NCBI GenBank assembly: GCA_051294375.1
Contig: CM119268.1
Span: forward strand, 17,699,562-17,763,561
Origin: Paraspadella gotoi
Lineage: Eukaryota; Chaetognatha
Reading direction: 5' to 3'
Length of the DNA: 64,000 nt
Shown here: piece after piece, positions 26,392 to 39,231 of the stretch
How positions within the stretch are numbered: the stretch's first letter is position 1
Layout of the letters: every line of letters begins with the position of its first letter
Notes under the pieces: model-generated
Told to the model about the DNA's origin: nothing
The model's database searches: none
What the model saw: only the letters and a program-made list of their open reading frames with translations
Program-made: the position numbers and the translations under genes

Positions 26392-28320
26392 GTGAGACCA
26401 GGATTAGAGTCTCTCTCTCTCTCTNNNNNNNNNNNNNNNNNNNNNNNNNNNNNNNNNNNNNNNNNNNNNNNNNNNNNNNNNNNNNNNNNNNNNNNNNNNN
26501 NNNNNNNNNNNNNNNNNNNNNNNNNNNNNNNNNNNNNNNNNNNNNNNNNNNNNNNNNNNNNNNNNNNNNNNNNNNNTTTTTTTCTTTCTTTGATTTTTCT
26601 CTCCTTTTTTATAAATTCTCAATCCATTTATGGCTCGTTCTTTCACTCTGAATTTTTACATATCTTTATTTCTTTCTTTCATTATTTCTTTCTTTTTTTC
26701 TTCCTTTATTTTTTTTCCTTTCTATTAAATCCATATTTACAAAGGATCACTTTTTTATTATTTTTCTCTTTCCTTGATTCCTCCATTTGGGAAAAAATGA
26801 AAAGGAAAAGGAAAAATCCTTGGCTTCTTTTGATTTAGCGTCTCTATCGTCTCCCTAGGGTCCTTTTCAAAAACGCGTCCCTCTGGTGGTGATTGATGGC
26901 AACTGAATAAAGATAAACAAAAATCTCATACAGTAGAAAAATGAACAGTTTTTTTTTCTTTCTCTCATTACTGAGAGAACAAGGACAGGAAACGATATTT
27001 TTTATGGTGGATGATGTAATACGAATGAATAACGAGAGGAAGAGAATAGAATAATTTGTTACTAATTGTAACTAATATTTGTTAGGAGCTAAGAAAAGGG
27101 GAAATAAACAGAGATATTTTTTAAAAAATACGTTGACAACATGAGGTAATTCAGATGTGTTGCGCCGCAGTGACTGCCTTATCACGAGTATTTCTTGTGA
27201 CATTACATGACATGACGTTACATGACATGAAATAAGCTAGCAGACACTTAGATTTTAGGTTTTTTCTGTCTTAAGAAATAAGCAATCATCAACTATAGGC
27301 AAAATATATACATTTTTAATGTAGGTAAGACAGACTGATGGACTGACATACCGACCACCGACTGACCGACCGAAAAGTGACTTATAGAGTTGCTAAAACT
27401 AAAACTAAAAAGGGAGAAATGAAAGTAAGAAAGAAGAAAAAGAAAGAAAAAAAGAAAGAAAGAAAGAAGGAAAGAAAGAAAGAAAGAGGAAAAAAAAGAA
27501 AGAAGAAAGAAAGAAATAGGAAAGAAAGAAAGAGGAAAGAAAGTTGCTCGGGGGAGGGATGAAATCTTCGAAGGTCGCAAAACATTCGNNNNNNNNNNNN
27601 NNNNNNNNNNNNNNNNNNNNNNNNNNNNNNNNNNNNNNNNNNNNNNNNNNNNNNNNNNNNNNNNNNNNNNNNNNNNNNNNNNNNNNNNNNNNNNNNNNNN
27701 NNNNNNNNNNNNNNNNNNNNNNNNNNNNNNNNNNNNNNNNNNNNNNNNNNNNNNNNNNNNNAATAGAAAGACGAAAAATGAATGTCTTGACAAAGATGAG
27801 ACAATGATTGGTGAGAAAGTCTCGCGAGGTGAGAAGAAAAACAATGGGAAGTGAATCTTTGTTTGTTCCAACAGATTTTGTGGGTCAAAAAAAAAAAAAG
27901 AGGAAAAGGGGAACATAAACTTATTTGAAAGCTAAGTTATGTGGAAGAGAAAAAACAAGAAAGAGACTTTAAAAATGTAAAAAAAAACAAGGGATGAGAA
28001 AGAGAAAAGAAGGAAAAAAAGGTTAAGGAGAAAGAAGACCCCGGAATAAATCACAGTTTGGAATTCTCTGCTTGAGAAAAAAAAAAGAAAGGAAAGAAAA
28101 AAAAAATACGATTTTTTTGCGTTTAACTTCTATTATTGCGTCGAAATCTTTACGAGTCCTTTGACAGAAATTTTGCGGAGACTAACTTTCAAATTTTTTT
28201 TCCTCTTCTGTAGGCGAGTGGGCGGAAGTTTTAGAGGCTTTTTTAGACTTTTGTTTTTTTTTTACTTTTGGTTTACATTTCTTTATTTTTATGATTTTTC
28301 TTTCTTTCTTTTTCATCTAT

Positions 28321-28360
<40 letters not shown>

Positions 28361-29065
28361 TTCTTTCTTCTTTTCTTACTGTCTGTCTGTTCTGACTGTC
28401 TTTCTTTCTTTCTTTCTGTCTTTCTGTCTTTCTTTATTTCTTTCTTTTTTTCTTTCTTCCTCTTTCTCTTTCATTCATTCATTTTTTCAAACCATTAAAA
28501 CTTTAATGTTTACGCGAGGATTCTCAAAGTTGAGTGACTTGAATCCATAGGAGAGATGAATTTAATCATCATTCATTGAATTAGATTTGACCTTCAATAT
28601 GAATCCGCGCTGTGGTAAACTCTTTTCCCCCACTAGAAAAAAATCCATTATTGACTCACGCTTATTAATCAGTTAGCTTCACAATTATCTTTATTCTTTT
28701 ATACATTATTTTATTTCTCATTTCTTTGTTTTTTACTTACCACTTACTATTTTATATTTGTAATTATCCTATGACTTTATTCTAATATATTCTACTAACT
28801 AATCGTATCCCACTTTTTATCTGATATATTCTTTCTCATAAATTCTGCTTTGTTGAATTTGTTACTATCATCTACATGTAGATATGCTATTAATTATTTT
28901 ATTACTTTTTCCGAATGATATAACTTTTCAACTCTATTCATCCACTTCATAGTTTTCCTTTATTCGTCCAACAAAACATTTGATCTGAATCTTTCTCCTT
29001 TCGTCACCCCTTACCACTCACCCCTCCACCCCTCCACCTCTCCACCCCTTTACCCTCCTCAACAG
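26392..29065 (+). other. shep: Intron before the RRM1-start exon
   Basis: It is 2.7 kb with a GTGAGA donor and CAACAG acceptor. It holds a CT tract running into gap 26425-26576, a (GAAA)n purine array 27420-27542, gap 27589-27761, a (TTTC)n array 28318-28440 and AT-rich sequence 28560-28990. Confidence 0.6.
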
Positions 29066-29204
29066 CCTCTTCAGCCTCTACGATGTCCCTCCACTCCAAC
29101 CCCTCTACATCCTCCTCCCCTCGCGGACAATCGGACATGCTTTCCAAAACCAATCTTTACATCCGGGGTCTGCCTGCCAACACCACCGCCAGGACCTCAA
29201 AGTT
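29066..29204 (+). CDS. shep: Coding exon: linker and start of RRM1 of the shep/RBMS-type RNA-binding protein
   Basis: The acceptor is CAACAG at 29060-29065 after a C/T-rich tract; the donor is GTGAGT at 29205-29210. The exon encodes a Ser/Pro-rich linker and then DMLSKTNLYIRGLPANTT, which matches the start of RRM1 in alan shepard and vertebrate RBMS proteins (LSKTNLYIRGL...). LYIRGL is the RNP2 strand of the RRM, which contacts single-stranded RNA. The last codons read ARTSKL, where the family has an Asp-Leu at the start of the first helix. One base shifted, the same DNA reads QDL, so a single-base error near 29190 is possible. The exon ends with two bases of a codon (TT), consistent with Leu followed by the expected Cys in the next exon, which I did not find. 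The next exon seen is 29.7 kb downstream. Confidence 0.85.
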
Positions 29205-29228
29205 GTGAGTTAGTCTCTTCGTCTTTCT

Positions 29229-29262
29229 TCTCTCTCTCTCTCTCTTCTTCTCTCTCTCTTCT

Positions 29263-29326
<64 letters not shown>
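29229..29326 (+). repeat. (CT)n microsatellite just inside the intron after the RRM1-start exon
   Basis: CT dinucleotides with TTCT interruptions, beginning about 20 bases after the donor at 29205. Such a tract could bind PTB-like splicing repressors; this is inference. Confidence 0.95.
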
Positions 29327-29328
<2 letters not shown>

Positions 29329-29410
29329 CTTAACTCTTTCGGTGTCCGTTTGTCCGACAGTTTTCACAGTAATAAGGCGAGGAATGCGACGCCGAACTCT
29401 ATGAATATTG

Positions 29411-29414
29411 ATGA

Positions 29415-29470
<56 letters not shown>
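29411..29470 (+). repeat. (GAC)n triplet repeat
   Basis: About 20 tandem GAC units, one of the purest in the window. Confidence 0.97.
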
Positions 29471-31419
29471 TATTTGATATGATAATGACGACTCCGTCCT
29501 GATGACGATGTTTTAATGACTTTCTCTCCGCTGTTTCTTGTCAGTCGGAGCAGAAAAATTTCCTTGTGTTTCTCGTTGGCGAAAGGAGGGGAAAAAAAAT
29601 TAATAAATAGAATAAAAGTGTAAAATAAACCGAACGACCGCGAGAGGAGAGAGAATTATAAAAGATGAGATTAGAAAAAAAAAAAGGAAATAAATGAATA
29701 AAAACTGATGCGAGAAAAGCGATGTTTCTTCATTACACCGCGTAGTTGTCGTCGTTGTTGTTGTTGTTTTTAGCGTCATATTTTATTACCAATTCCCGTT
29801 TCTCTTTTATCTCCGTTGTTGTTGTTGTGGTTTTTCTCCGTTTGTCATNNNNNNNNNNNNNNNNNNNNNNNNNNNAAAAAAAAAATTTTCTACCGACATT
29901 TCATGGTGCGACGTGACGAAGACCAAAGCTTAAGTTTCCGTTTGATATTCGTTTTTAACGTTGGCTGGATTTCTCCATTTCTATTTGTACCTCAAATACT
30001 GTCGCTTGTCATTATCACTGCTGACCAACTTCGGGTGATATTGCGCGCTGGTGATATCGTCACTTGTGATTTTCTCGGCCTGGAATCTCCCCGCGTTTTT
30101 GATCCCCGGGTGACCCGCCCAGACTCACCTGCCGAGGATGATGATGACGATGATGATGAAATCTAGGAGGAGGAAGAGGAGGAGGAGGAGGAGGCGGAAG
30201 AGGATCGGAAGACGTTGATCTCTGATCCAACATTTTTCTCATCGAAGTCGAGAAACCGGGAAAGACTTCCGGGGAAGAAGAGAGGGAGATGAGGTAGGAA
30301 AATAGAAAAGAGAAAGGTGAAGATAGGTTCGAAAAGAGGAGAGGGGTAGAAAGGAGGGACCAAGATGTACGAAAAAGATCGGATAGGGGTAAGAATAAAA
30401 GGGAGAGATGGCATGAAAAAAAAGAAGGTCAGGAGGAATGAAGAAGAGGGAGAAAATAAAATAGAAAAAAAAGAGAGAAAATGTGTTTGAAAAACAGAGA
30501 ATTGGTGAGAGATTGGGAGAAGTGAGACAATAGAAATAAACACAACAAAAGAAAGGCATGGTACAGAGAAATAGATTTAGAAGAGAAATCTCCCTCGATG
30601 GTCGGGTGGGTCAGGATAAATTTAGGGTAAGGGTTAGAGGTGAGGTGGAAAAAATTCTCGCGCTCTTGGGTCGCGATCCAAGTTCCTTCGAGCGCAAGAC
30701 CGACGATTCTAATCCTGGAAAGAGAAATTCCGGTCAAAGCCCCGGAAGAGGAGGCTGGGGTGTTGAGAGTGGGTTGGTGATCAGATGGTGGTTAGTAGGC
30801 GGGTAGGTGGTGGTGAAAAGGTGGTTCGGTGGTGATGAGAAGGAAGTCGAAAAGGTTTTTGGAGATGTGGGCAGAGTGGAGAGAGATTCTCTCTCCGGCC
30901 TTGAGTTTGTTTATCAAATTTAATAATTTCGAATCGACGTCAGAGAAAAAGATAAAGATAAATTTTTACAATTTTAGTCGAAATATTAAATTGTTGTTCA
31001 CTAAAAGTTAAATTGCGTGAAAAGAGGAAGAGCACGTTGTGTCATTCCGCTCTCTTTGCACATGGAACGAGTTGGTTTCTAACAGGAAATGAAACGAAAG
31101 AAAATCTAATTAAAAATAAACATAATTCCTTTTTTTTATTCATTTTTTATTTAACTAAAAAAATAAAAAAAAAACAAAACAAAACGAACTAATCAAAATT
31201 CAAACTTTGAAAATGCCAACTATTTTTACACACAGAAAAATCGGATTTGACTGATGATTTATTTTTAAAAAAACCCTTAATTAATTAATAATGAATCCAT
31301 GTAAAATAAGATAAAAAGCTTGTCAATAACCGTGAGCCGTAAGCAAAGCCTGCACTGTTTTCCATGCTGATTCATTCCCGGTCCGCTTTCGTCCTTGCCT
31401 CCTGAACCCACTGGATTTG

Positions 31420-31535
31420 CCAGCCTTGGCGTGACTTGCATTGGCGCTGACTGTGGCCGTGACGATAAATGTGGCCAGAGGCGATGAATGTGGCACTGAA
31501 TATTGCGCTGACTCTGAATAAAGTGAATATGGCAC
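31420..31535 (+). repeat. Degenerate TGTGGC/GCGCTGA short repeat
   Basis: Imperfect 18-20-base units such as GATAAATGTGGCCAGAGGC and GATGAATGTGGCACTGAAT. Confidence 0.4.
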
Positions 31536-31604
31536 CGTCGTCTCCGCGTCTTCTCCGACCGCCTCGGTGGTTCGAATATATTGGGGCTCTCCTCTCTCTC
31601 TCTA

Positions 31605-31665
<61 letters not shown>

Positions 31666-31710
31666 TCTCCTTCTACATTCTCTCTCTCTCTTCTCTCTCT
31701 CTCTCTCTCT
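31605..31710 (+). repeat. (CT)n microsatellite
   Basis: Pure to 31662, then interrupted to about 31710; 90 bases before the 993-base gap. Confidence 0.95.
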
Positions 31711-31799
31711 GCTCTCTGAATCCTATTGTGGTTTCAGTTTCAAAAGCAAATACGATTGGACGCCATATCGCGTGGCATCAACGCATTCGGCGTCTTGCA

Positions 31800-32792
31800 N
31801 NNNNNNNNNNNNNNNNNNNNNNNNNNNNNNNNNNNNNNNNNNNNNNNNNNNNNNNNNNNNNNNNNNNNNNNNNNNNNNNNNNNNNNNNNNNNNNNNNNNN
31901 NNNNNNNNNNNNNNNNNNNNNNNNNNNNNNNNNNNNNNNNNNNNNNNNNNNNNNNNNNNNNNNNNNNNNNNNNNNNNNNNNNNNNNNNNNNNNNNNNNNN
32001 NNNNNNNNNNNNNNNNNNNNNNNNNNNNNNNNNNNNNNNNNNNNNNNNNNNNNNNNNNNNNNNNNNNNNNNNNNNNNNNNNNNNNNNNNNNNNNNNNNNN
32101 NNNNNNNNNNNNNNNNNNNNNNNNNNNNNNNNNNNNNNNNNNNNNNNNNNNNNNNNNNNNNNNNNNNNNNNNNNNNNNNNNNNNNNNNNNNNNNNNNNNN
32201 NNNNNNNNNNNNNNNNNNNNNNNNNNNNNNNNNNNNNNNNNNNNNNNNNNNNNNNNNNNNNNNNNNNNNNNNNNNNNNNNNNNNNNNNNNNNNNNNNNNN
32301 NNNNNNNNNNNNNNNNNNNNNNNNNNNNNNNNNNNNNNNNNNNNNNNNNNNNNNNNNNNNNNNNNNNNNNNNNNNNNNNNNNNNNNNNNNNNNNNNNNNN
32401 NNNNNNNNNNNNNNNNNNNNNNNNNNNNNNNNNNNNNNNNNNNNNNNNNNNNNNNNNNNNNNNNNNNNNNNNNNNNNNNNNNNNNNNNNNNNNNNNNNNN
32501 NNNNNNNNNNNNNNNNNNNNNNNNNNNNNNNNNNNNNNNNNNNNNNNNNNNNNNNNNNNNNNNNNNNNNNNNNNNNNNNNNNNNNNNNNNNNNNNNNNNN
32601 NNNNNNNNNNNNNNNNNNNNNNNNNNNNNNNNNNNNNNNNNNNNNNNNNNNNNNNNNNNNNNNNNNNNNNNNNNNNNNNNNNNNNNNNNNNNNNNNNNNN
32701 NNNNNNNNNNNNNNNNNNNNNNNNNNNNNNNNNNNNNNNNNNNNNNNNNNNNNNNNNNNNNNNNNNNNNNNNNNNNNNNNNNNNNNNNNNNN
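31800..32792. other. Assembly gap, 993 N; largest in the window
   Basis: Flanked on the left by CT microsatellite and on the right by sequence leading to the 32894 minisatellite. Other gaps: 287-311, 5808-5832, 9321-9330, 13688-13712, 15779-16091, 22325-22558, 24513-24780, 25202-25331, 26102-26154, 26425-26576, 27589-27761, 29849-29875, 36288-36297, 39775-39934, 43114-43372, 44245-44400, 48747-48846, 58359-58368, 63935-64000. Confidence 0.99.
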
Positions 32793-32893
32793 GGCGGCGT
32801 CGGAAAGCAATAAAGGATTATAATTGCTTCTGAGATTCTGTTCCAAGATAACCATAAAAGAAGAGAAAGAGTCAACCCAGGATTTTTGAGTCG

Positions 32894-33170
32894 GCTTGCG
32901 CGAGAAAGCAGATTGGCGCTCGTATTGGCGCGCGAGGATAGAGATTGGCGCGTGAGGAGCAAACTTAGCGAGTGAGAAGGGAGATTGGCGTGCGAGGAGG
33001 GATAGTGGCGCGCGAGGAGAAGGATTGCGCGTAAGAAGGGAGAAAGAAAATTTGCCTACGTATTGGCGCGCGAGGAGGGAGAATGGCGTGGAAGAGGAAG
33101 ATTGACTCGCGAGATTTTGAGATTAAGAGCGAGGAGCGGGAGAAAGAGAAAGAAGATTGGCGCGCGAGAG
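32894..33170 (+). repeat. GATTGGCGCGCGAGGAGGGA minisatellite, degenerate
   Basis: About ten imperfect units of 18-25 bases with core ATTGGCGCGCGAGGA. It begins about 100 bases after the 993-base gap ending at 32792, so the array may extend into the gap. Confidence 0.75.
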
Positions 33171-33283
33171 TGGATATAAAACCTGACGATAAAGATTGAA
33201 GGTCCATTACGTCATATGATCTGGTTTTCAGGAAAATGAAACGTGATTCTGGGGTCATAAAGGCTTTCTTAATGGATGGTTCT

Positions 33284-33307
33284 CTAGGGCAATGACCTTT
33301 GCCCTAG
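33284..33307 (+). repeat. Perfect 9-base-pair hairpin CTAGGGCAA/TTGCCCTAG
   Basis: Stem halves 33284-33292 and 33299-33307 with loop TGACCT. It lies just after the minisatellite at 32894-33170. Confidence 0.8.
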
Positions 33308-33623
33308 CGAAATAAAATTGGTTGGGGCAGGTCGTCTTTCTAAAAGTCATAAAGTACAATAAACTTATCCAAAGAATATGAAAAGTCTGCTAACATACTG
33401 GACTTCGTTTAAGAGCCCCCTAAATTATTCGGTTGGGATCTTGAATAATTGAATAATAAATATATTCGGTAAAATAAAGATGAAGTTTGGAAGAATTGAT
33501 TAAATAAGAAAGTAAGAAGGAAGGAACGTCGGGGATTTACAATGATTAATGCGAACTTACGAATCGCGATTAACTTGTTAATAACGCGTCGAAAATTAAT
33601 TTCGGGATTTAACTCTCGGCTGC

Positions 33624-33650
33624 GCCATCTGACTTGTTGCTACAGATGGC
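33624..33650 (+). repeat. Perfect 8-base-pair hairpin GCCATCTG/CAGATGGC
   Basis: Stem halves 33624-33631 and 33643-33650 with an 11-base loop. Confidence 0.75.
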
Positions 33651-33807
33651 CTTCTCGGGAAGAAACAAAGAGTCAATTTATAAAAATTCTTTTGCCGGCG
33701 AATTGACGTCGATGCGTCGCGTAAAACCGTCTCCCTCGTATTTGGCGTGGCGCCAACTGTAATGCGGTGACCAGTGAGTCACGTGGAGCGCGCGTGCACC
33801 CTGGCGC

Positions 33808-34003
33808 GGCGGGACTCTGCGGAACGCGGTATCTGGACGCAGCAGTGGGACGCAGCAATGGGACGCGGTAGCGGGACGCAGTATAAGAAGCATTAGAGGA
33901 CGCAGGAACGGGATGTCGCAGCAAGAAGCAATAGCAAGACGGAGCAGATCAAAGCAGTAGCGGTTGCATTATAAGGACGCAGCACTGGTGAGCAGCAGCA
34001 GCG
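33808..34003 (+). repeat. GGGACGCAGCAnT minisatellite, degenerate
   Basis: Units of 12-13 bases such as GGGACGCAGCAAT, GGGACGCGGTAGC and GGGACGCAGTATA repeat and decay into AGCAG runs up to 34003. Confidence 0.7.
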
Positions 34004-34229
34004 TAGCGCGCACAAAGCGGTTAAAATCGGAAAATAGAAAATATCTTTATGGTTATTTTGATCGCAGGAGGAGAAAGAAGGAAAAAAAGAAAGATCTAAA
34101 TCATGAGAAATACTCCCGCTATTTTTAAAAATAGGCTCGGCCTAGAAAAGAGAAACATTTGGACGGAAAATAAAAAAAATTGCAAAAAAATTGCGAAAAC
34201 TTCATCAATTTTCCGAGTTTTTGTCGACG

Positions 34230-34261
34230 AAGAAGACGACGACGACGACGACGACGACGAT
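34230..34261 (+). repeat. (GAC)n triplet repeat
   Basis: About ten GAC units. Confidence 0.9.
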
Positions 34262-34390
34262 TAAGTCGGAGAAATAAAATGAAAATAAGGGGCAAAAATA
34301 AAATCAAAGAAATGAAAGCCATTAAAGGAGAAAAGCTTTACACGACTGTGAAAACTCCTTAGGACAGCAAGCTTCGCCGTTGCACAATTT

Positions 34391-34403
34391 TAACTCTCTC
34401 TCG

Positions 34404-34468
<65 letters not shown>

Positions 34469-34485
34469 CTCTCTTCTCTCCTCCC
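34391..34485 (+). repeat. (CT)n microsatellite
   Basis: CT tract with CCT and TTCT interruptions. Confidence 0.95.
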
Positions 34486-35096
34486 CCATCCCCCCTCCTC
34501 TCCTTCCCCACAGCCCGCAATCTCCCACAAATAATATTTCACCGCGGGTAAATAAAAAATGGCCATTCCCTAAATACAAGACGCGTTTCTGAATTCGCGA
34601 GAATCCCACGCAATGTTTTGGCGCACAGAAAAAAAAATGATGGCAGGAGAGAAAATATTTCGTCAAAACATCAACAACTTTACTTCTTTTTTTTTCCCAC
34701 TTTTTTTCTTATTTTTCTACTTATAGTTGTGCGTTATTTTTTGACGTTGTTTTTCTTTCCAAAAAAGGTTACAACCTTTTTGTATCAAAGGGTAAAATGA
34801 ATTAGTTATTTTTTAAGGCTTTTCATTTCTACTAGTGGTTTTATTGATTACGTCATTTTAAATAACTAAGTTTTCATCTTCAAATACACGTTGTTAAATG
34901 TTATGTAAGGGATAAATTATTTCTGATAATAAATCTTTTTTTCATGCAAGCTTATTGTACAGTTTGATTGTAATAAATGAATTTGCTATAGGAATATAAA
35001 GCATGGTCACTGGGAATTGAAATTTCTTCCATGCTTTACGATTGCAGTTATTCCTTCGACGAAAAAACATATGCAACTCTGTGGAGAGCGCGACAG

Positions 35097-35141
<45 letters not shown>

Positions 35142-35778
35142 AAAAGAAAGGGTCTCCTAAAAAAGCCGGTTAAAAAAGGAAACGTTTTGAAAAAAAAAAA
35201 AGATCGTAAAAAAGCGGGGAAGCAAAAATAAAGAAAATGATTTTTTTTTGCCAGAAAATGAACGAGTTTTTCCGGGGATGTTTTTTAGGAGCGGAGGAAA
35301 AAAAAAGAGAATGGTAAGGGTAGAGGGAATGAGAGGGTAAGGAAGAGTCGACGGGTGAGGGCAAAAGGCTGCATGGAATAGAGAAGGTGGGAAATTAGGT
35401 CTTGTTGAGATAACCCACCCGTCGGTCGACCAAAATGGCGGCAATATTGAGGAGCAATGTTGCTTTAGTCTCGCTTCTCTTGAAATGAGCTTCTCAATGG
35501 AGGAAGTTGAGGAATAGTCTTTTAAAAGGTTGAGGGGATGTGGAGGTAATTGGGCAATTGATGTTCAGTTGGAAGATGAATGTACGAAGAAAGTATCTAA
35601 GTATAGGTTGATGTTATTGTGAGAGTGAAATGAAATAGTATATACTGTATTAATTAAATTAATTTAAATTAATTATTGAAAAAATTAAATGGACAACAAA
35701 ATAATGAATGAGTGATCCCACCGAAAAAAATTAAAACACGTGACTTAAAGAAAGAAGAAAAGAGGCAGAGCGGGAGAC

Positions 35779-35886
<108 letters not shown>

Positions 35887-36414
35887 CGCTTGTTTCGACC
35901 CGCAGCGGGAAACCAACCTAATTAAATCCGCGGATAGGAAAAGATGGAGGAAGAAAAAGGAAAAGAAGGAAAGGAAAGGGAAAAAAAAGGAAGATTGAAG
36001 CAGAGGAGGAAGATAAATGACATCTTGACAGCAATAGATAGAAGGGAAGGGGAAAATAAGGCATATCACGAAAACTAGTTCAATTTGAACAATGAACAAT
36101 AATAACGTGAATGAAAGAAGGAGAAATGCGAACGCGAAGAGAAATAGAAAATAGAAAAGAGAAAGGAAAGGAACGAAAAGATAAACTAAGCTCGGGGAAT
36201 TATGAAGAAACATAAGCGAAAGTAAGTAATAGGACGCGAGGAAATAAGAGAAAGTCAAAAGAAGAGAATAAATACGAAAAAAAAAGANNNNNNNNNNACC
36301 AGAAAAAAAAAGTAAAAAAAAGAGGAAATATGAGGATGAGCATCGAAGAGGAAAAGTGGAAGAAAACTGGAAGGACATAAAGCGTTTGAAGCCGGAAGAT
36401 GAAGCCGGAGGAGG

Positions 36415-36580
36415 ACGTCGACGACGACGATGACGACGACGACGATCGTGACGACGATCATGACGGACACGACGACGAAGACGACAACGACGACTGCGAT
36501 GATGATGACGACGACAACGACGGCAACGTTGACCGCTGAAGCTGATGCCGTAAAGACGACAACGACAACAACGACGACAA
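36415..36580 (+). repeat. (GAC)n / (GAT)n / (AAC) imperfect triplet array
   Basis: GACGACGATGACGAC-type sequence with many variants. Confidence 0.9.
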
Positions 36581-37444
36581 CAATCAGGAGGCGCCATCGA
36601 AAAGGCGCTCAGCTTCGGAATTAAAGGTGACGCCGCCAACTCATCATCCCGGCGTTGGAAATGGCACGAGGGATTTGAATACCATCGGTCCGCTGAATGA
36701 GATTGGTGTTGTCATGGAAACGGAAACTCGAATGTAAATTCGATTGACGGTCTTTTATGCATTAATGGCATTGGCGTCTTTATCCTCGATGGCATATACT
36801 ATCTAAACTATGCGAGTGGCATCGCCGCAGCAAATGGCGCCGGGCTTTCACGGCGTTTTTAGGTCGGTGTCCCCAGAACGGCACTCGGCTGAGGTTGTCG
36901 TCGTCATGGGCGTCGTCGTCGTCGTCGTCATCGTCGCCACTCGCGATTCACGTCACGATCAAAACCACAAAGAGACTTTTTGGTGGATGAATGAAGGTGA
37001 ACAAAAGAACAGGGGACGAATGAACGGTGAGGGAAATGGGGAAGTGAAACCAGAGAAATGATGCTGGGTTAAACATAAGAAGAGCAACGGATAAAACGTC
37101 CGGGTACATTGCCTAAAGCATGATTAATTGTCCACTTTTTATCTTCAGATTTAAACAATATTTTTCACTCTAAATTCAAAACGGACTTTTTCAACGTTTG
37201 ACAAACTGACGGACGGATGAAGGGACGAATCGGAGAATCTGAAGGTCGACGAGTGAAAATCGGTAAAAGGGAGACGAAGACAAAGGAAAACGTGAAAAGG
37301 GATGAAAGTGAGAAAAATAAAAGTCGGTGCTGATGTTGAAAAAGGAAAAAAAAGGGAAAAAAGGAAAGTGACAGATGATGGTAAAAAGGGTCTGGACAAG
37401 CGATCGGTGGAAGCCATCGTCTTCTGCACAGGAGGAAGAAGGAA

Positions 37445-37537
37445 AGATAAAGAGTCTTGGTTTGAGAGAAATGATAAGAGAAATGACAAGAGAAACGACA
37501 AGAGAAATGACAAGAGAAATGACAAGAGAAATGACAG
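37445..37537 (+). repeat. (AAGAGAAATGAC)n minisatellite
   Basis: Six or more 12-base units AGAGAAATGACA from 37465, with one A-to-C variant (AGAGAAACGACA). Confidence 0.85.
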
Positions 37538-38299
37538 AACGCTCGTCTGAAGAAAATACCTCAGATAAATGGAAAAGAGGAAAAAAAAAAGAGATACTAT
37601 AGAAAAAGACAAAGGTAAAAAAAGAAAAGATGTAGATTACTAGATACTGACTGAAGATTTAAGACAGAATACTGTAAAGATGAATACTGAAGGGAGGAAA
37701 ATGTAAGACAGAATACAGTAACTGGTAGAGAAGGAAACTTGGAAACAGGAAAATGATGATTTAGTTTGGGTCAAAGGTGAATCTAGCTCTTAAAAGAAAA
37801 GTTACCGGTAACTGAAAAAAAAAGGAAGAGGAAAATGATAAAGTTGGAGGAAAGAGAAGAGAAGAGAAAGAAAGGAGTCAAGACGCCGGTCGAACCCGGC
37901 CCAGTTCGGACCGAAGGGTGGGACTCCGATCTTCGCGGAAGGAATTCGCAGCTGCGCAGAGAAAAAAAAAACACCACCAAGAAAAGGAAAAAAAAAAGAT
38001 AAGAAGGGAGAAAAAGAAAATAACTACAGTGGGTTACCCGCGGAAGTGAAAGAGAGAAAGATAAAAAAAAAGTTGGTACAGCGGGGACCGGGCACGTGCT
38101 CTGGCGCGCGCGCTCGCGAAGAGAAAAAGAAATGGATTCGCTACGATTTTCCATCTGCGATTCCGAGACGGAGTGGACTCCTCATTAGTCAAAGACTCGA
38201 TACAGATTTGTTTCTCTGTTTTTTTTATCATTGTTTTTCTTCTTTTTTTTGTTTTTGTTTCTTTCTATCTTTATTTCTGTCTTTCTTTCTGCCTACCTG

Positions 38300-38392
<93 letters not shown>
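38300..38392 (+). repeat. (TTTC)n tetranucleotide
   Basis: About 23 TTTC units; mirrored by a shorter (GAAA)n at 52265-52300 in the inverted copy. Confidence 0.97.
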
Positions 38393-38394
<2 letters not shown>

Positions 38395-38518
38395 CTCTCT
38401 CTCCCTCCCATTTTTTTCGATGCGGTTTGTTGTTGGCTGCAACGAAAGCCGCCAGAAGACGATGGAATCCTGGCAGGCGGAAATGGCGCAGAAAAACGAG
38501 AGAGAGAGAAGGAGAGAG

Positions 38519-38590
<72 letters not shown>

Positions 38591-39231
38591 CTAGCAGTTC
38601 GAACGCTTTAAGGCGCCACGTCCGAGATATCAATCGGCGACGGGTACGTTTCTCCTCCTCTCAAAATCCCTTCTCATTCACCCCCCTCGCTCCAGCACAA
38701 TTGCTCCACTCTCTCTTTCTTGCTCTGCTACATTCGCTCCTCCTCTCGCTCCTGTCATGCGACCTCCCCGGTGCTCCCCCTCCCAGTTGCTTCGCCGTCG
38801 ACGTCAAGAACTTTTCTTTTCAAATTCTCGGCTTCAGTCTGAGAAATTCTTTGGTTGTGCCGCCCGTATTTTGTGACATTAGTCAAGAAGCTTCTTTGTA
38901 TTTTTTTGGTAGAGTTTGTTTTAAAGCGATTTGTGAGTTTGTTTGTGTTTTAAAGAAAAATTTTTCATATCGCTGACGTTGCTGTTATTTATGGGTTTTT
39001 TTTTTTTGTTCCAAAAACAATGTAAAACCATTAACCATCGGTTTTGCGGTAGTTTAAATGTTTTTTTGTTGTTTTGTTTTATTTCGGCATTTAAAGATTT
39101 AAGATAAAATTGCGATACTAATTATTTTGTGGTGATGTTTGTGATTTTTTCTTTCATGATGTGTGTGAAATTCGTCCCCTTTGGGTCTTTGGGTCTTTCG
39201 CTTCGTTTCGCTCTTTCGACCTTGTCCGTCT

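Noticed and set aside
31526-31560. YGTVVS reading, resembling RRM1 strand 2-3
   Set aside because: The spacing from any acceptor is wrong, stops lie just upstream, and similarity ends after six residues.
31469-32962. Several open frames of 365-454 codons
   Set aside because: They exist only because a 993-base run of N has no stop codons.
37860-37940. GGTCGAACCC as a minus-strand B box
   Set aside because: No A box or arms at suitable spacing.
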